Shown here: positions 11,165-22,500 of the stretch, in pieces
How positions within the stretch are numbered: position 1 is the stretch's first letter
How the letters are laid out: each line of letters starts with the position of its first letter
Assembly (NCBI GenBank): GCA_016584305.1
Contig: JACEEZ010013521.1
Coordinates: 1-64,000, forward strand
Length of the DNA: 64,000 bases
Reading direction: 5' to 3'
Source: Chionoecetes opilio
Lineage: Eukaryota; Arthropoda; Malacostraca; Decapoda; Majidae
The notes under the pieces: model-generated
Told to the model about the DNA's origin: nothing
What the model saw: the letters and a program-made list of their open reading frames with translations, nothing else
Databases searched by the model: none
Program-made: the position numbers and the translations under genes

Positions 11165-11260
11165 AAATCACACCCCACACACACACACACACACACCCCA
11201 CAAAAACCCACACACACACACACACCAAAAACACACACACACACACATACACACACATCA
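11165..11260. repeat. (CA)n microsatellite, interrupted
   Basis: CACACA runs interrupted by CCCC and AAAA. The interruptions look like local consensus errors. Confidence 0.85.
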
Positions 11261-11299
11261 TGGCCATAGCTATGTTATTATCGTGAAAATTATTATCGT

Positions 11300-11602
11300 T
11301 GGAGGGTGAAAAGGGGGAAGGAAGAGGAGGGGAGGGAGAAGAAATAGTATAGATTTAAAAAGAAAGAAAGGAGAGAGAGGAGAGAGAGAGAAGAGAGAGA
11401 GGAGAGAGGAGAGAGAGAGAGAGAGAGAGGAGAGAGAGGAAGGGAAAAGGGAAAAGAGAGAGAGAGAGAGAAGGGAAAAGGAAAGGGGGGAGAGAGAGGA
11501 GAGAGAGAAGGAAAGGAAGGGGGGGAGAGAGATAGAGGCGAGAAAGGGGAAAAGGGAAGGGGAGAGAGGGGAGGGAAAGGAAAGGGGAGAGAGAGAGAGA
11601 GG
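11300..11602. repeat. GA-rich purine tract
   Basis: About 300 bp of GAGA/GGAGAG with AAGGGAAAAGG blocks, almost free of pyrimidines on the plus strand. Such mirror-type purine tracts can form triplex DNA. Confidence 0.85.
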
Positions 11603-13244
11603 GCTACTCCCCCCGCGTGGTAACCCTACACCCCTGACCCGCAGCAGAAAAAATATTGGCCAAAATAACCGCATGGGAAAACAGGTGTTTGTGACTGACC
11701 CATTATCTCCACGAGTGCCAGTCTGTGTCATTTTTTTTCATTGGGATCATATTATGGCTATACATTAAAAAAAATTACAAAAATATCAACCCCAGTGAGG
11801 GGGTTTTTAACGACTCAAAATTGCAGCTACGGGAGTGGTTTTTTTTCCCCCAGCCCGAAAGGGGATGAGCCCCGTCTGTCGTCCCCTCCCTTGGCCTTTG
11901 GGCGCGCCAAAAAAACGAGTAGTGAAATTTGGAAAACCCTCTATACTTGAGATACAAGGCATAAAAACAACGCCCCCAAACAGGGTAGAAATTTACAGTC
12001 TGATTTTAAAACCCCTGTGTATCATCTTTAGGGGGACATTCACAGCAGTAATGATTTCTATAATTCGTAAAAATTTGGGGCCTGGCGACATCACTGCCGG
12101 TGGGGTCTAGTGGGTTTTCTACGGTAGAAAATATCTCAAGTTCGTAAATTTACCAAACCTCTTGAAGTACATGGGCACCAGAAATCGGGAAAAGGTGGCG
12201 AAATATTACATCTAAAAAAGAAAAAAAAGCAAAAAACTCACCTCAAAATTTAGCCGAGGGTAAATTTGTTTAAAAAACCCCCCCAAACGTTCGTTCCCAA
12301 ATTTTTACTAATTTCATATTTGAGGGATAAACCTTTTAAAACCCATAAATGTGGGCATGAGAGCGGCTGTACCTTGGAAGAATCCAAAAAACTAAACCCC
12401 CCTGGTCCCGTACGATATCCTTTTGTACTGTACAGTTCCCCCCTAACTCACCAGGGTACTTACAACCGGGCCGTTTACCCCCCGAGTGTTTTTGTCACCG
12501 GGGGATAATGAAACCCAAAAACTGGCATTGGGTCATAAGAAAATGGACAAGACAGAGCTTTCCCGATATTTTCATTTAAAGGAAAGAAAAAAACCCCATA
12601 ATACCTTTCTTACAAGGGGGATACTCCGTCCGTTTTTTGCGTCCATGAAAGTTGCCAAAAACAGTGATTTTTTATACAAACTTCCTGACACTTTTTTTTT
12701 TCTGTTTATTTTACTTTATTTTTTTTATTTTGGGTTTCCCGGGGTTTTAGTTACAATCAATAAATTTTTAAACATATTAATAAATTTGAAATTAAAAAAG
12801 GTTTTTTTTTACATGGGATTTTTCAAAAATGTTACCCTTTATTTTTTATAGAAACAAACACCAAAAGCAAAGATAGCGGCCCGAATAGAACCGGTCCGTT
12901 GGAAGGACCGAGTTCCCCGGTCGGCACTACTACTTTTTAAACATTTTTTTGGGTTATCTTATGTATTTGTTTTTACGGGTAATATGTGGCAAAAGTTATA
13001 ATGTTAATTTTTTTGGATAGGGTTTATCTTGTTATTTTGGTCTATGTATTAATTTATCTATTTATATTATCTTTTTATTTCTCTATTTATTTCAGGCATC
13101 TTATCGTACGTCTGGCAACATGCGCAATTGATACCTCCCGTCTCTCAAAAACAGCGTGCAACATTCTGCCTCTGGCTACTGTCGTGTGAAGTCCCTTTGT
13201 GCTGATGTTAATTCGTTTCGAATCATTTGCTCAAATCAATCAGC

Positions 13245-14945
13245 ATGCCTCGAGAATGTAAGAACACCCAGAAAAGTTTTTTTATGTATGGGTAATTTCC
13301 AACAAAAACTACAACGACGAACTATTACAACCGACCTTAAGAAAATATAAAAGCTATACTTTGATTGCCACCTAGGTGACTTAAGATAAGCCATGGGCGC
13401 CACATCAAATTTGTTTGTTTCAAAACGGATACGCGATTGGGTGACAAAAAGAAAGCTTCAATGCCGTTGCCATACCAATGATATGGGGGGAGTCGAGAGA
13501 TCATCTTTGAAGACTGTTATTTTTGTAGTGTAAACATAATAGGGTTTTCTAACAAAGAACAAAAAAAAGGGACTGTTTATCCAACCAGGATTCAGCACGT
13601 AGACCAGTGCAACATGGTGAAGAATTGCCCATTCCAATTCCCCCAGATGATGGTGTAGATTTTTATTCGAAGATGACATGGATGGTGATGTAGGTGCAAT
13701 TGGTGGCGTTCCCGGACCGTCTGCGACCAGATTACACATCGGAAGGTAGAAATTTCGAGCCAAAGCTATTCCCCCAAGGACATTGAATGTCTTGTTAGAG
13801 ACTTGTCACTGTCTAAAGAGAAAGCAGAGCTTCTAGCCTCAAGACTACAGGAGAACAATTTACTTGAAAAAAATGTTCGTGTCAGTTCCCTACCGAAAAG
13901 CGGAACTTTAATTTAGCAACCCATTCTTTACAGTAGATGGTCCTCTCTGTTATTGCCATGATACACATGGACTATTCACAGACTTGTCTCAGACGTATGT
14001 GGCATCTAAATGGCGTCTCTTCATGATTCATCGCAGAGAAGCCTGAAAGCCGTTTTTTGCATAATGGAAATGTAAAGCCATCCATCCCTATTCCCCATTC
14101 TGTCCATCTAAAAGAGACATGACAATATGGATATACTATTTAAAAGCAATCCAATACGACAGCATCAATGGAACCTTTGCGGAGATCTTAAAGTTATAGG
14201 TATTTAATGGGTATGCAAGCAGAGGATTTAAAAAATATTGTTGTTTTCCTTTCCCTGTAGGACAATCGTGTCACAACGGAACACTAAAACAAACGTGACG
14301 GGCCCACAAAGGTCCACATATGTCCCAGGAAAAAAGCAGTGTCCAGTCTGTCCCTTTAGTTGACCCCCAAAAGATCTTCCTACCACCTCTCCACATTAAA
14401 CTTGGTTTAATGAAGAATTTTGTTAAAGCATGGGTAAAGTAAATTCACAAGGGTTCCAATACCTTTCTAAGAAAATTTCCGAAAGTTAGTGCAGCAAAAA
14501 TTGAAGTTGGGGAAATTTTTGTTGGGCCACCAAATCAGGGAGGTTTTAATGGATAGGGAAATTTCAACGGGCCCTCAGTCCGCGGGAAATTTGAAAGCTT
14601 GGCTGGCTTTCAAATGGATTTTTTCGCAAACTTTCTGGGGAATAAACAAGTCTCATGCATTAAGGATGGAGTTGAGAAACTCTTCGATGCTTATAAAGAA
14701 ATGGAGTGTCGAATGTCTTTAAAATGCACTTCCTGCATTCCCATTTAGATTTCTTTCCGAAAACCCTTGGGTGCAGTGAGGGGACGAGCAAGGGGAACGC
14801 TTTCACCAAGACATTCAGACTATGGAAGTTCGCTACCAAGGATTTTGGAATGAAAGCATGATGGCTGACCATTGTTGGATGTTGTATGTGGAAAATCCAG
14901 ACCAAATATTAAAAGAAAAGCGTACTCTCAACGCTTTAAAGATCT
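13245..14945 (+). pseudogene. Relic of an arthropod repeat-borne protein family, unassigned
   Basis: Pieces in changing plus frames form one ordered protein. It starts near the ATG at 13245 (MPRECKNTQKSFF), then a Cys-containing block near 13500, VRDLSLSKEKAELLASRLQE (about 13790), WRLF..SQRSLKAV (about 14010), LPPLHIKLGLMKNFVKA (about 14380), a GPQ-type block, and MMADHCWMLYVENP (about 14860), ending near 14945. From memory, this order (SKxxAELLASRL, PPLHIKLGL, MMADYCW) is a family present in many copies in arthropod and hydrozoan genomes, probably carried by a transposon. I cannot name its superfamily. The frame is broken many times, in part probably by poor sequence. Function unknown. Confidence 0.45.
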
Positions 14946-15324
14946 TGTACTGTGTATATTCTTACTCTACAAGTATGTTCAATGACCTTTGGTGATGAAA
15001 ATTTGTTGCTTACAATTCATTGCGTTGTATTAATTTAGTGTATGATGTATATTTTAGTTCTTACAAGTAAATGATTTGCATGAAATTTAATTTATTACAC
15101 CCGTAGATTTTCATAAAATACGAAGACTTTCATAAAATAAAAAATAAAATAATTAAAAAAACTATATGTTGCTAGAAAAAAAACTGTAACCAGTTTTGGG
15201 AATCAGCATCAAAAATACGTTCAGAAAAGCTTATTTATGTCTGTGATGTGAAAAAAAAATTTTGATTTTTTTAACCAGTTTTAATGAGACTAAATGAGTG
15301 GTGCGGGGGAATCCACTGGAAACT

Positions 15325-15562
15325 TTTAGATGCTAATTTGCAATCATTTAGATGATTAGTGCTTGTGATGGTCAGTGACCTTCAGCCTAAAAAACACTGT
15401 GAAATAAACTATTTTATTTTTCCAAGGCATAGCTTTCAGATAGATATCCCGGGACGGGGGACATTTTTAGCTTCTGCCAATATTGCCTTCGCCAACCCCT
15501 TTGCCAATTGTGGCCCCATGTCAACCATGATGTTATTGTTTAAAAAAAAAAAAAAAAAAAAA
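15325..15562 (+). mobile_element. Poly(A)-tailed retroposed insertion
   Basis: Absent from the homologous site near 40828 (…GAGATAGCAAATTGCC…). It ends in about 22 A, followed by TAGCGAATTGCC, which resembles TGCTAATTTGC at its start: a probable target duplication. SINE or truncated LINE; family unknown. Confidence 0.5.
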
Positions 15563-15638
15563 AAATAGCGAATTGCCATGTGGCTGTTTTCACAACAGAA
15601 ATATTTTTGTCTCAATTATATATATATTTTGTTGTACT

Positions 15639-15815
15639 GTGGGGGGGGGGTGGCAACCCTCATTTCTTCCCGCCACATCTCAGCGTCACCCGAGGCGGGC
15701 AGTTGTGACTCCGGCGAGGCAGTGCCCAGTCGTCCTGTCAGCTCTCTGTAATTAGGGGTTATGTCTCCAAAAAAACATCACGCCGCGCCCCCAGCCCTTC
15801 TGTGTTCCAACCCCA
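15639..15815 (+). repeat. 5' LTR
   Basis: Starts TGTGGGG, carries CCCGCCACATCTCAG, GGCGGGCAGTTGTGACTC and CCAGTCGTCCTGTC, and ends TGTGTTCCAACCCCA. The right LTR matches throughout with small indels. It starts with TG and ends with CA as LTRs do. Confidence 0.8.
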
Positions 15816-16582
15816 TCATGGCGCAGTATCTTCAGGGCTCATGGAGGAAGGCATGGCGGCGGTAGAGACGCCTCGGCAGGTAGCGGGTGCGTGGAACAGC
15901 CGCGTGGTCCAAACCCTGCCGCCATACCACATCGCCACGCGTTATACACCAAGCCCCAAACATCACACCAGCCACTCACAGCAACTTGGCCAACGACCCG
16001 GCAGCATCGCCACCACTCCTCCAGGACCAGGTGGAGCGACCGTGGGCATGTCGCCGGCAACGTTTGAGGCTGGGCCACCAGCGTAGAGGACTACCAGCAG
16101 CATCTGGGGTTTGGGGCGGCACCCACAGCGGCACCTTATGTACACCTCCTTTGTAAACACAGAGGGCAACAGCGCATCGACGCGCGCCTGGGCAAGCAAG
16201 TGTTCAGGCAACTCTCAACCACGGAGGCAATCGACTTTGGGTGAGAAGCTGGGTGATCGGTACACGCTGTATCATCGGAGCGTGGGCGGGCGGGCGTGGG
16301 CTTCTCTCTAGCACAGGCATCGAGTGACAGTGTGGTGCGTATATCTCCCAAAGGCCGCGCCAAGCGAATGAGTGCGGCTTTAGGTGCCCTGAGTGCCAGT
16401 GCCCTTAGAGGATTTAAATGCTCGCAAGAAAATAGTGATGGGGCTACGTGATCGCAACATGAAAGCGGGGGTGTTGCGTTGCTTCCCACGCCTCGAGTCA
16501 TTCAGTGAAATAGTTCGCGTGTGGGGAAATTTTTGAGGCCGCGGAAAAGGCGAGTGACCAACCTTCGAGCTACGTAGCCAGT

Positions 16583-19500
16583 GTGGGGGTCGGTGACACA
16601 CTACCCCTGCCCGTCATGGCTCCACACCACGAGGTGGCGGCAGGGGCCCCGCGCGCCGGCTTAGCGGACAAGGAAAAACCCGCCAAGACGGAGTCCGGGG
16701 GGGACGCAGGCGGTGCCCAGCATGCGGTGAATCTGAGTGTACAGGTGGGCGTCAGTGCAGAGCTTTTTGCAGCGACATGCCGATGTTGCGGCCAAAAAGG
16801 GGCACTTCTGGCGCCTGTGTCCGGCCCCACCCCCAGGGCGGCGCTCGTCCGCCCGCCCATCATTCGAACTTCACCCCCACCTCCGGTGCAGTGATCGTTG
16901 GAGGAGTGGAGATGGCGGCGTCGCTGCCCGTGGTGATCAGCTGCTCACGCCCTCGCGCCACGTGTCCCTAACATGCAGTGGGGACACTGGGGGCGCAAGT
17001 GTCTGTGGCGGGCCCTATCTGTTGGGGAAACCCCGGCATATCCCCCCCCCTCAGCTCCCGGGTCCACCCACGGCAGCACCCAACGTTGCCGGGGGCAACA
17101 GCGCCTCCCGGAACCATCACCTGTCAGGTCTCTGTGGGGACCCGTCTCCCCCACAGAGTGCATCTACATAGCCGAAGGCGTGCAGCAAATCTACCTATGC
17201 CAAGGCATCAAGGCCCCCCTTTGCCTGGTCAAACAACCTTCCGCGCCCCTTCACCCACCGGTGTGTGCTGTGGAGCCATCAGACACCCCACAAGACCCAC
17301 GTCGCCGACCCCACGACTTGAGAGGGGAACGTCGATCGCCTCGTAAATGGTTTCTTGGAGAAATTCGGGCGCACTGGTTTGCCAGGGACGCAGGGCCCCT
17401 ACCAGAGATGAGCGGTCCGCCTCACCAACGGTCCACCTACGGCCCAAAAAGCCCACGCCCACGCAGTCCACTTCCAGCCTCAGGGCCCGCTCCACTCTTT
17501 GACGAGGTACGACGACAGCTGGACACGATGTTGACAAGGGCCCTATCGAGGCGGTGCCTGCAGGCGAAACCCACGAAAAGGTCTCCAGAATGGTGGGTTA
17601 TGCCAAAAAAGGGTGGAAAGCCCCCCGTCCACGGTCGCTTTCAGCGCCTTAACCGTGCGAGCCTCAGAAGACACACCAACGAAAACCCCCTTCGATCTCG
17701 TCAGCGTGCCCAAAAATATAATTTAAGGGCCGTAGCGGCGCATCCGGGCACCCCAAAGGGCCCCCCCGACGAGGGAGAAGCGCAAGCTCACAACATTTTA
17801 TCACCCCTGGGGGCCCTAAACCGTACCGCCCACCCCCCTGGGCCCAAATTCGCTTCGCAGGACTCGTTCACAAGCGTTTGGACGACACCATCACCGGGCC
17901 CTGCCCAGGAAGCTCAAGTGCGTGGACGCACTTACTCCACGACAGCAGCGTCAGCGACGCCTTCTGGCACACATACAATTTTCCCCAGAGGTCATGGAGA
18001 GCGGTATACCTGCGACCTGAACAAGTTCGCTTCTGCAGGGGGGAGCGTCACCTTTGCCGGCTACCTATGGGCTGGGGAAGGGACCAGCCAAAACCGCCGA
18101 CCTTCTCAAGCATACCGACTTCAAGATTGCCCGCCAGCCCCCTCTGACTGACGTGCGGTCATGGTTCGGCCCCCGTTTAACCAGGTCGCGCACCTTCCTG
18201 GCGTCGCCCCTGTCATGGAGCCCTTCAGGAGCTACTCAAAAAACCGGGTGGGAAAAGGGAGTTACTGGGAAAGCGTTGAGCGCTCTTCACCTCCGCCAAA
18301 AGACACTATTGGGCATTGGCGGCGAGGGACGCGCGTTCTATGATGTGTCGGCCCTACACAGGTCCTCATGACTACAGTCCCAGGGTTTGGCTCCTTGTCC
18401 TGCAGCAGTTACTGCGAGTGTGTCTCGGAGAAGTCGTCGCTAGCTGCCCGGCGGGTGGAAACTTGTGCTGTGGCAGGGCCGACATCTCACAGCGGCCGAG
18501 AGGAATACGTACCCTCGAGGGGGAAGCGCTTTTCCATCGCTGGTGCCTAAGAAGGCACGCCTCTCCTCCTTGGCTGCAAAAACCTCACGTCGTCACAGAC
18601 CCCAAGGCCTTACAAGGTTTTCGGGAGACAAGAACTAAAGGGGCTAGCCAACCCCGATCCTCAACTAAGGAACTAAGGACATAGCCAACCCCCGGATCTC
18701 AACCCAAAAAAGAAGACGCTAATGTTCACCTTCCGCATCAGTACCTGAAAGGGCGACACCAATGCACGGGAGGGCGCCTGTCGCGCTACCGATCCTGGGG
18801 AGGTGGGGCCCGAAGGATCGGACGAGCGATAGAGAGCGGTATGCGCAGCCATTACGCAGCCGAGGCGAGGTGGGGCATTTTTGTGGACCTTATCAAGTGG
18901 AGGAAGAGGCTGCACGGGGGCGAGGGTACCGGCCTTTCGGGAATTAGGTAGCCAATGAGGAGGGGCTGAACCAAGGACTGGGAGCCGTCCCCCCTCCGCC
19001 AGTACTTCAAGATGCCGGCGCCACCTCTTTTGCCAATGGGAACATCGTCCTTTACACCTGTGACGAGAAAACACCCGCGGGGTGGTCATACCCGCGGCCC
19101 CGAGGCGTGCCAGTCCTCGCGAACCTTCATGGGGGGGCACCCGGGCCCGGGAAATCAATCTACGCAGGGCGAAAGGGAGTCCCGTCCTACTGGCCAGGGG
19201 ATTGACGTGGAAGGGAGCGAAGAGGCGCAATGGGGGGCGGTATGGGGATACGCACGCCCCCCTCCAGCCCCGCAGAAACCTCTTGCCCACCCGCCCCCGC
19301 CCGTACCCATTCCAGCAAGTGGCGGCTGGGTTTATTTCAACTGGACGGCCCCACACATATCGCCGTCACTGACAGGCTTTCGGGATGGCTCCCCCCCCCA
19401 AGTGGGAGCACCTGTTCGGCGGCGCCACCAGTGCACGCCTCATCACCCGGGGTTCCGGCGATGGTTCAAGCGCTTCGGGGATCCCAGAGGAGCTGTCGTG

Positions 19501-20260
19501 CGAGGTGGAACGAAAACCCCACCAGCCAGGAAAACCAGGGGCTTCCCCGACACATGGTGTGGCGGCTGGGTCTCATCAGACATTACCCCCAGTCTAAAAG
19601 GCCGGCAAGGGGGGGCGGCAGTCAAGTGTGCCAAAGAGGTTGCCACAGCGGCAACATGGCCGGAACGGCTCCATGGGACACCGACGCCGCTTTCATGGGC
19701 CAAACATGCAGTACCTCAACACCCCCCCGCCGGCTTCGAAGCCTCCCAAACCCAGCTGATCACAGGACGTCAGCGCGGGATGCCAAAACCTGTGGACACT
19801 CGTCTATGAGGTGAGCGAGCGAGGGCGTGGCTGCTTTTCGGGAGCCGAAACGGGCCATGGCCCGCTCTGGGGACAGTGCAGCTTCCGCAAAGACCAAAAC
19901 GCCCACAAAAAACCCGAGCCCTCACGCCGGCCTACGGACCCGCATCCTAAAACCCCGGCAGTTGGGCGCTGGGATCGCGAGCACTGTCCTGGAACTTACG
20001 GCAACCAGGCAGTATTGGTGCGGTTGGACGGGAGCGGCCACCACCATCAGGAACCGGCGCCCCTTCGCCCTCTTACGGCGTTCCCGGCGCACGACGACGG
20101 GACAACACGATGTCTTTCGCCACCCCGCCCAGCCAAGGAAGGCCTCAACGCCCAGACAGGGACCCGCCCTGTAGTCTACGTGATAGATAACGCCCCCTCA
20201 GGAACACAGAGTGCCACACTATCACAAAATTTGTTGGACCCTTGGGTTTACTTTTTTTAA
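16583..20260 (+). pseudogene. Gag-pol of the LTR retrotransposon, frame-broken
   Basis: Pieces in all three plus frames, in gypsy order. A gag end with a CCHC knuckle lies near 16770-16820 (CRCCGQ / KGHFWRLCP in two frames). A possible protease region follows at 16890-17050. Reverse transcriptase at 17580-18260 shows WWVMPKKGGKP, FQRLNRAS and NQVAHLPGVAPVMEPF. RNase H is at 18400-18600 (LEGEALFHRWCL). Integrase at 19020-19800 shows YFNWTAPHIS, the TDRLSGWL block and WFKRFG. Gypsy Pol makes and integrates the cDNA. Many of the frame changes sit at base runs and may be consensus errors, so the decay is probably overstated. Confidence 0.7.
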
Positions 20261-20323
20261 ATTTTTTTGTTTTTTCATTACACCGCCCCCACGGTGAGCT
20301 ATTTGTGTAATTTTGGGGGGGGG

Positions 20324-20491
20324 TGTGGGGGTGGGGGCAACCCTATCTTCCCGCCACATCTCAGGTCACCCGAGGCGGGCAGTTGTGACTCCCGGGGAGG
20401 GGAGTGACCAGTCGTCCTGTCGCTCTGTAATTTTGAGGTTAATTTCCAATAAACATCCGCTCGCCCCCAGCCCTTTGTGTTCCAACCCACA
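20324..20491 (+). repeat. 3' LTR
   Basis: Copy of the left LTR, from TGTGGGGGTGGGGGCAACCC to TTTGTGTTCCAACCCACA. It includes CCAATAAACATCC, a possible polyadenylation signal. Preceded by a G-run of polypurine-tract type. Confidence 0.8.
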
Positions 20492-20978
20492 TTTTACGTA
20501 AAAAAAAACCACACACTTATAACCTAAAGTTTAAAAGGGCATGTTACTTTTGTTTATAAAAGTTAAGTGATATCAACCCCGTTTAAAAATGCTTATGATA
20601 ATTTCAAAAAAAAAATATAATTCTCTATTTAAACCCGTGAAATTTAATTTTACTACAAAAAAATTGTATAATCTTTTAGTTATTTCAATAAAATTTTTTA
20701 TTTTGTATAGTGAAATTAGCATTATTAAAAAAAAGTATAGATAAATTTAAAGATAGCCATAATAGTACAAATTTCTTTTTCATATGTAAATTCATCTGTA
20801 TTTCATGATATATGCATTTTTAATCCACTTATTCTATCTGTTTTCAGTTAGAAATATGCCAAACAATATCCTGTAGTAGTTAGATTTCATGTAGAACATC
20901 AAATTAATAAAAATAAAAAATATCGATTTAAATGCAATAAATCAGATTAAAAAAAAAAAAAAAAAAATCAACAACCCT

Positions 20979-21330
20979 GGTCTTCCATGACAAATCCTGA
21001 AGACGCATTGCCTATTAAAAAAATCTTGTGTTACACACAATAAATGCTGAATAGGGAGATGATTTAGCTTTAACCCAGAGAGGAGTCAGTGAGGGCAGCG
21101 CTGATGAGGCATAGACAACTTTGGTTAATAATTTGTCTGCAGGTCAGAATAAAATATTCCAAAGAGCGATACAGACACAGAAGAATGGCCCCAAATGGAT
21201 CACTGCTACATTAAGAACACAACATAGGACTAAAGCTAAACATGTACAAGAAAGACAAGGCAGGCCAGGAGAATTACAGGGATCATAATAATGCATTAGC
21301 TAGGACAGTTAAGAGGTTCACATCACCCTG
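20979..21330. other. Unique-looking spacer, no gene
   Basis: About 350 bp between a hAT-type right end and a minisatellite. No repeat seen elsewhere in the window and no convincing open frame. Confidence 0.4.
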
Positions 21331-21922
21331 GCAGCAGAATTATGTGTACACCCTTCATGTACTGGTAACTTTGGAGGTAGTGGCTTCTGTACCAATCATA
21401 TCACCTTGGCAGCAGAAGTATGTGTACACCCTTCAAGTACTGGTAACTTTGGAGGTAGTAGCTTCTGTACCAATCACATGACCTTGGCAGCAGAATTTTG
21501 TGTACACCCTTCATGTCCTGGTAACTTTGGAGGTAGTAGCTTCTGTACCAATCACATCACCTTGGCAGCAGAATTATGTGTACACACTTCAAGTACTGGT
21601 AACTTTGGAGGTAGTAGCTTCTGTACCATTCACATGACCTTGGCAGCAGAAGTATGTGTACACACTTCAAGTACTGGTAACTTTGGAGGTAGTGGCTTCT
21701 GTACCATTCACATCACCTTGGCAGCAGAAGTATGTGTACACACTTCAAGTACTGGTAACTTTGGAGGTAGTGGCTTCTGTACCATTCACATCACCTTGGC
21801 AGCAGAATTATGTGTACACACTTCAAGTACTGGTAACTTAGGAGGTAGTGGCTTCTGTACCATTCACATGACCTTGGCAGCAGAATTATGTGTACACACT
21901 TCATGTACTCGTAACTTTGGAG
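21331..21922 (+). repeat. 78 bp minisatellite, about 7.6 units
   Basis: Exact 78 bp periodicity: GCAGCAGAA starts at 21331, 21409, 21487, 21565, 21643, 21721, 21799 and 21877. Units differ at few positions (CCC/CAC, AATCA/ATTCA, GTAGTAG/GTAGTGG). Because 78 is a multiple of three and the unit lacks stops in more than one frame, long open frames of a 26-residue repeat (with FGGSSFC) appear. I see no start context or signal peptide that makes this a gene. Confidence 0.9.
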
Positions 21923-22083
21923 CAGGGTTGTTGATTTTTTTTTTTTTTTTTTTAAATAAAAAAATCTGATTCATTTTATTTAAATAAAAATTTGGATCAC
22001 CTGAAGATCCGTCACCCCAGAATGTCCACCTGAAGAACCGTCACCCCAGGATATCCCACCTAAAGAACCGTCACCCCAGCCCA
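21923..22083 (+). repeat. hAT-type terminus plus 30 bp tandem repeat
   Basis: CAGGGTTGTTGAT at 21923, followed by a T-run, is the same terminus found at 20978, 41738, 53582 and 59111. At 21990-22083 a unit CACCTGAAGAACCGTCACCC is repeated three times. The rest of the element to the right is not recognisable. Confidence 0.55.
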
Positions 22084-22241
22084 CAGTGAATGTAATTTAT
22101 AAAATTAGAGTAACAAATATATACCTTTGTGGTATGCATTGTGAAAGTTTAAAGAAAGAATTAAGAGTAATATACAGTGTTCCAAAATACAAAATTCATT
22201 ATACTTTACTCAGTATTCCAAAATACAGTACATGATACATA

Positions 22242-22500
22242 TTACACAGGGTACTGAACAGCAATTTGTTGGCATAAAATTTGAAGAGGATTATCAGAAA
22301 AACGATCATGCCACATGAATTCCTGAAGGTAAAAATTTAAAAAGCTTCGTTTGCAGCCCTGCATGGTCTTGATGTAACTCTTGTGTTTGTTCCAATATGA
22401 TTCAATCGTTTGTGTTTGTACACCAGTATATTTGTATCCACAAAATTGACTGAGTGGTTTACAGTTCTGTGCGTGTATCCAAGACCAAGACCACTTGGAA
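22242..22500 (-). pseudogene. Merlin (IS1595/ISXO2-like) transposase C-terminus, relic
   Basis: On the minus strand, GYTHRTVNHSVNFVDTN (about 22490-22430) and, after a one-base frame change, TQTIESYWNKHKSYIKTMQG and YLQEFMWHDRFSDNPL, ending at the stop at 22244-22242. VNHS.NFV, TQTIES.W and EFMWR are hallmarks of the ISXO2-like DDE transposase domain that defines Merlin elements. The final Glu of the catalytic triad is probably the E of TIES (family knowledge). Only the last third of the domain remains. No terminal repeats were found. Confidence 0.6.

Larger units (their letters stand above)
9826..12945. mobile_element. Element bounded by inverted ends AGTAGTGCCGACCGGGG
   Basis: AGTAGTGCCGACCGGGGAA at 9826 recurs in reverse complement at about 12922-12945 (CCCCGGTCGGCACTACTAC). 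The inverted ends suggest a 3.1 kb DNA element or a pair of related ends. No transposase is readable inside. The class cannot be assigned. Confidence 0.35.
9630..13240. other. Low-quality, AT-rich repeat mosaic
   Basis: No gene is supported. The stretch holds the repeats listed separately (inverted ends, foldback, CA and GA tracts). Base runs are unusually long, and comparison with cleaner copies elsewhere shows bases replaced by their neighbours. Open frames seen here, such as the Leu/Ser/Pro-rich one on the minus strand at 11.3-11.7 kb, follow from the GA tract. Confidence 0.5.
15639..20491 (+). mobile_element. LTR retrotransposon (Ty3/gypsy type), 4.85 kb
   Basis: Two direct repeats of about 170 bp (15639-15815 and 20324-20491) flank a gag-pol-like interior in the plus orientation. 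A G-rich polypurine tract precedes the right LTR (20315-20323). The host site is a hAT-type relic: the homologous empty site reads GTTGTACTGTACAAAA near 40905. The short target duplication is not cleanly readable. Confidence 0.8.
15296..20978 (+). mobile_element. hAT-type relic 1, right part, with nested insertions
   Basis: From GAGTGGTGCGGGGGAATCC at 15296 to the terminus ATCAACAACCCTG at 20966-20978, the sequence follows the right part of the element ending at 41738 (40800-41738). It is interrupted by a poly(A)-tailed insertion (15325-15562) and an LTR retrotransposon (15639-20491). The terminus is the family's CAGGGTTGTTGAT end. The left end is not found. No transposase is seen in this part. 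Confidence 0.65.

Noticed and set aside
11270..11731. Leu/Ser/Pro-rich minus-strand protein
   Set aside because: A translation of the GA-rich tract, without protein features.
16973..18151. 392-residue single protein
   Set aside because: One frame crosses pol regions whose recognisable motifs lie partly in the other two frames; it is a chance long frame in GC-rich, frame-disturbed pol sequence.
21331..21922. CRISPR-like direct repeats
   Set aside because: Units are contiguous 78 bp copies without spacers, in a eukaryotic setting.
21406..21969. 187-residue repeat protein (FGGSSFC repeats)
   Set aside because: Comes from a 78 bp minisatellite whose unit is a multiple of three; other frames are open too.
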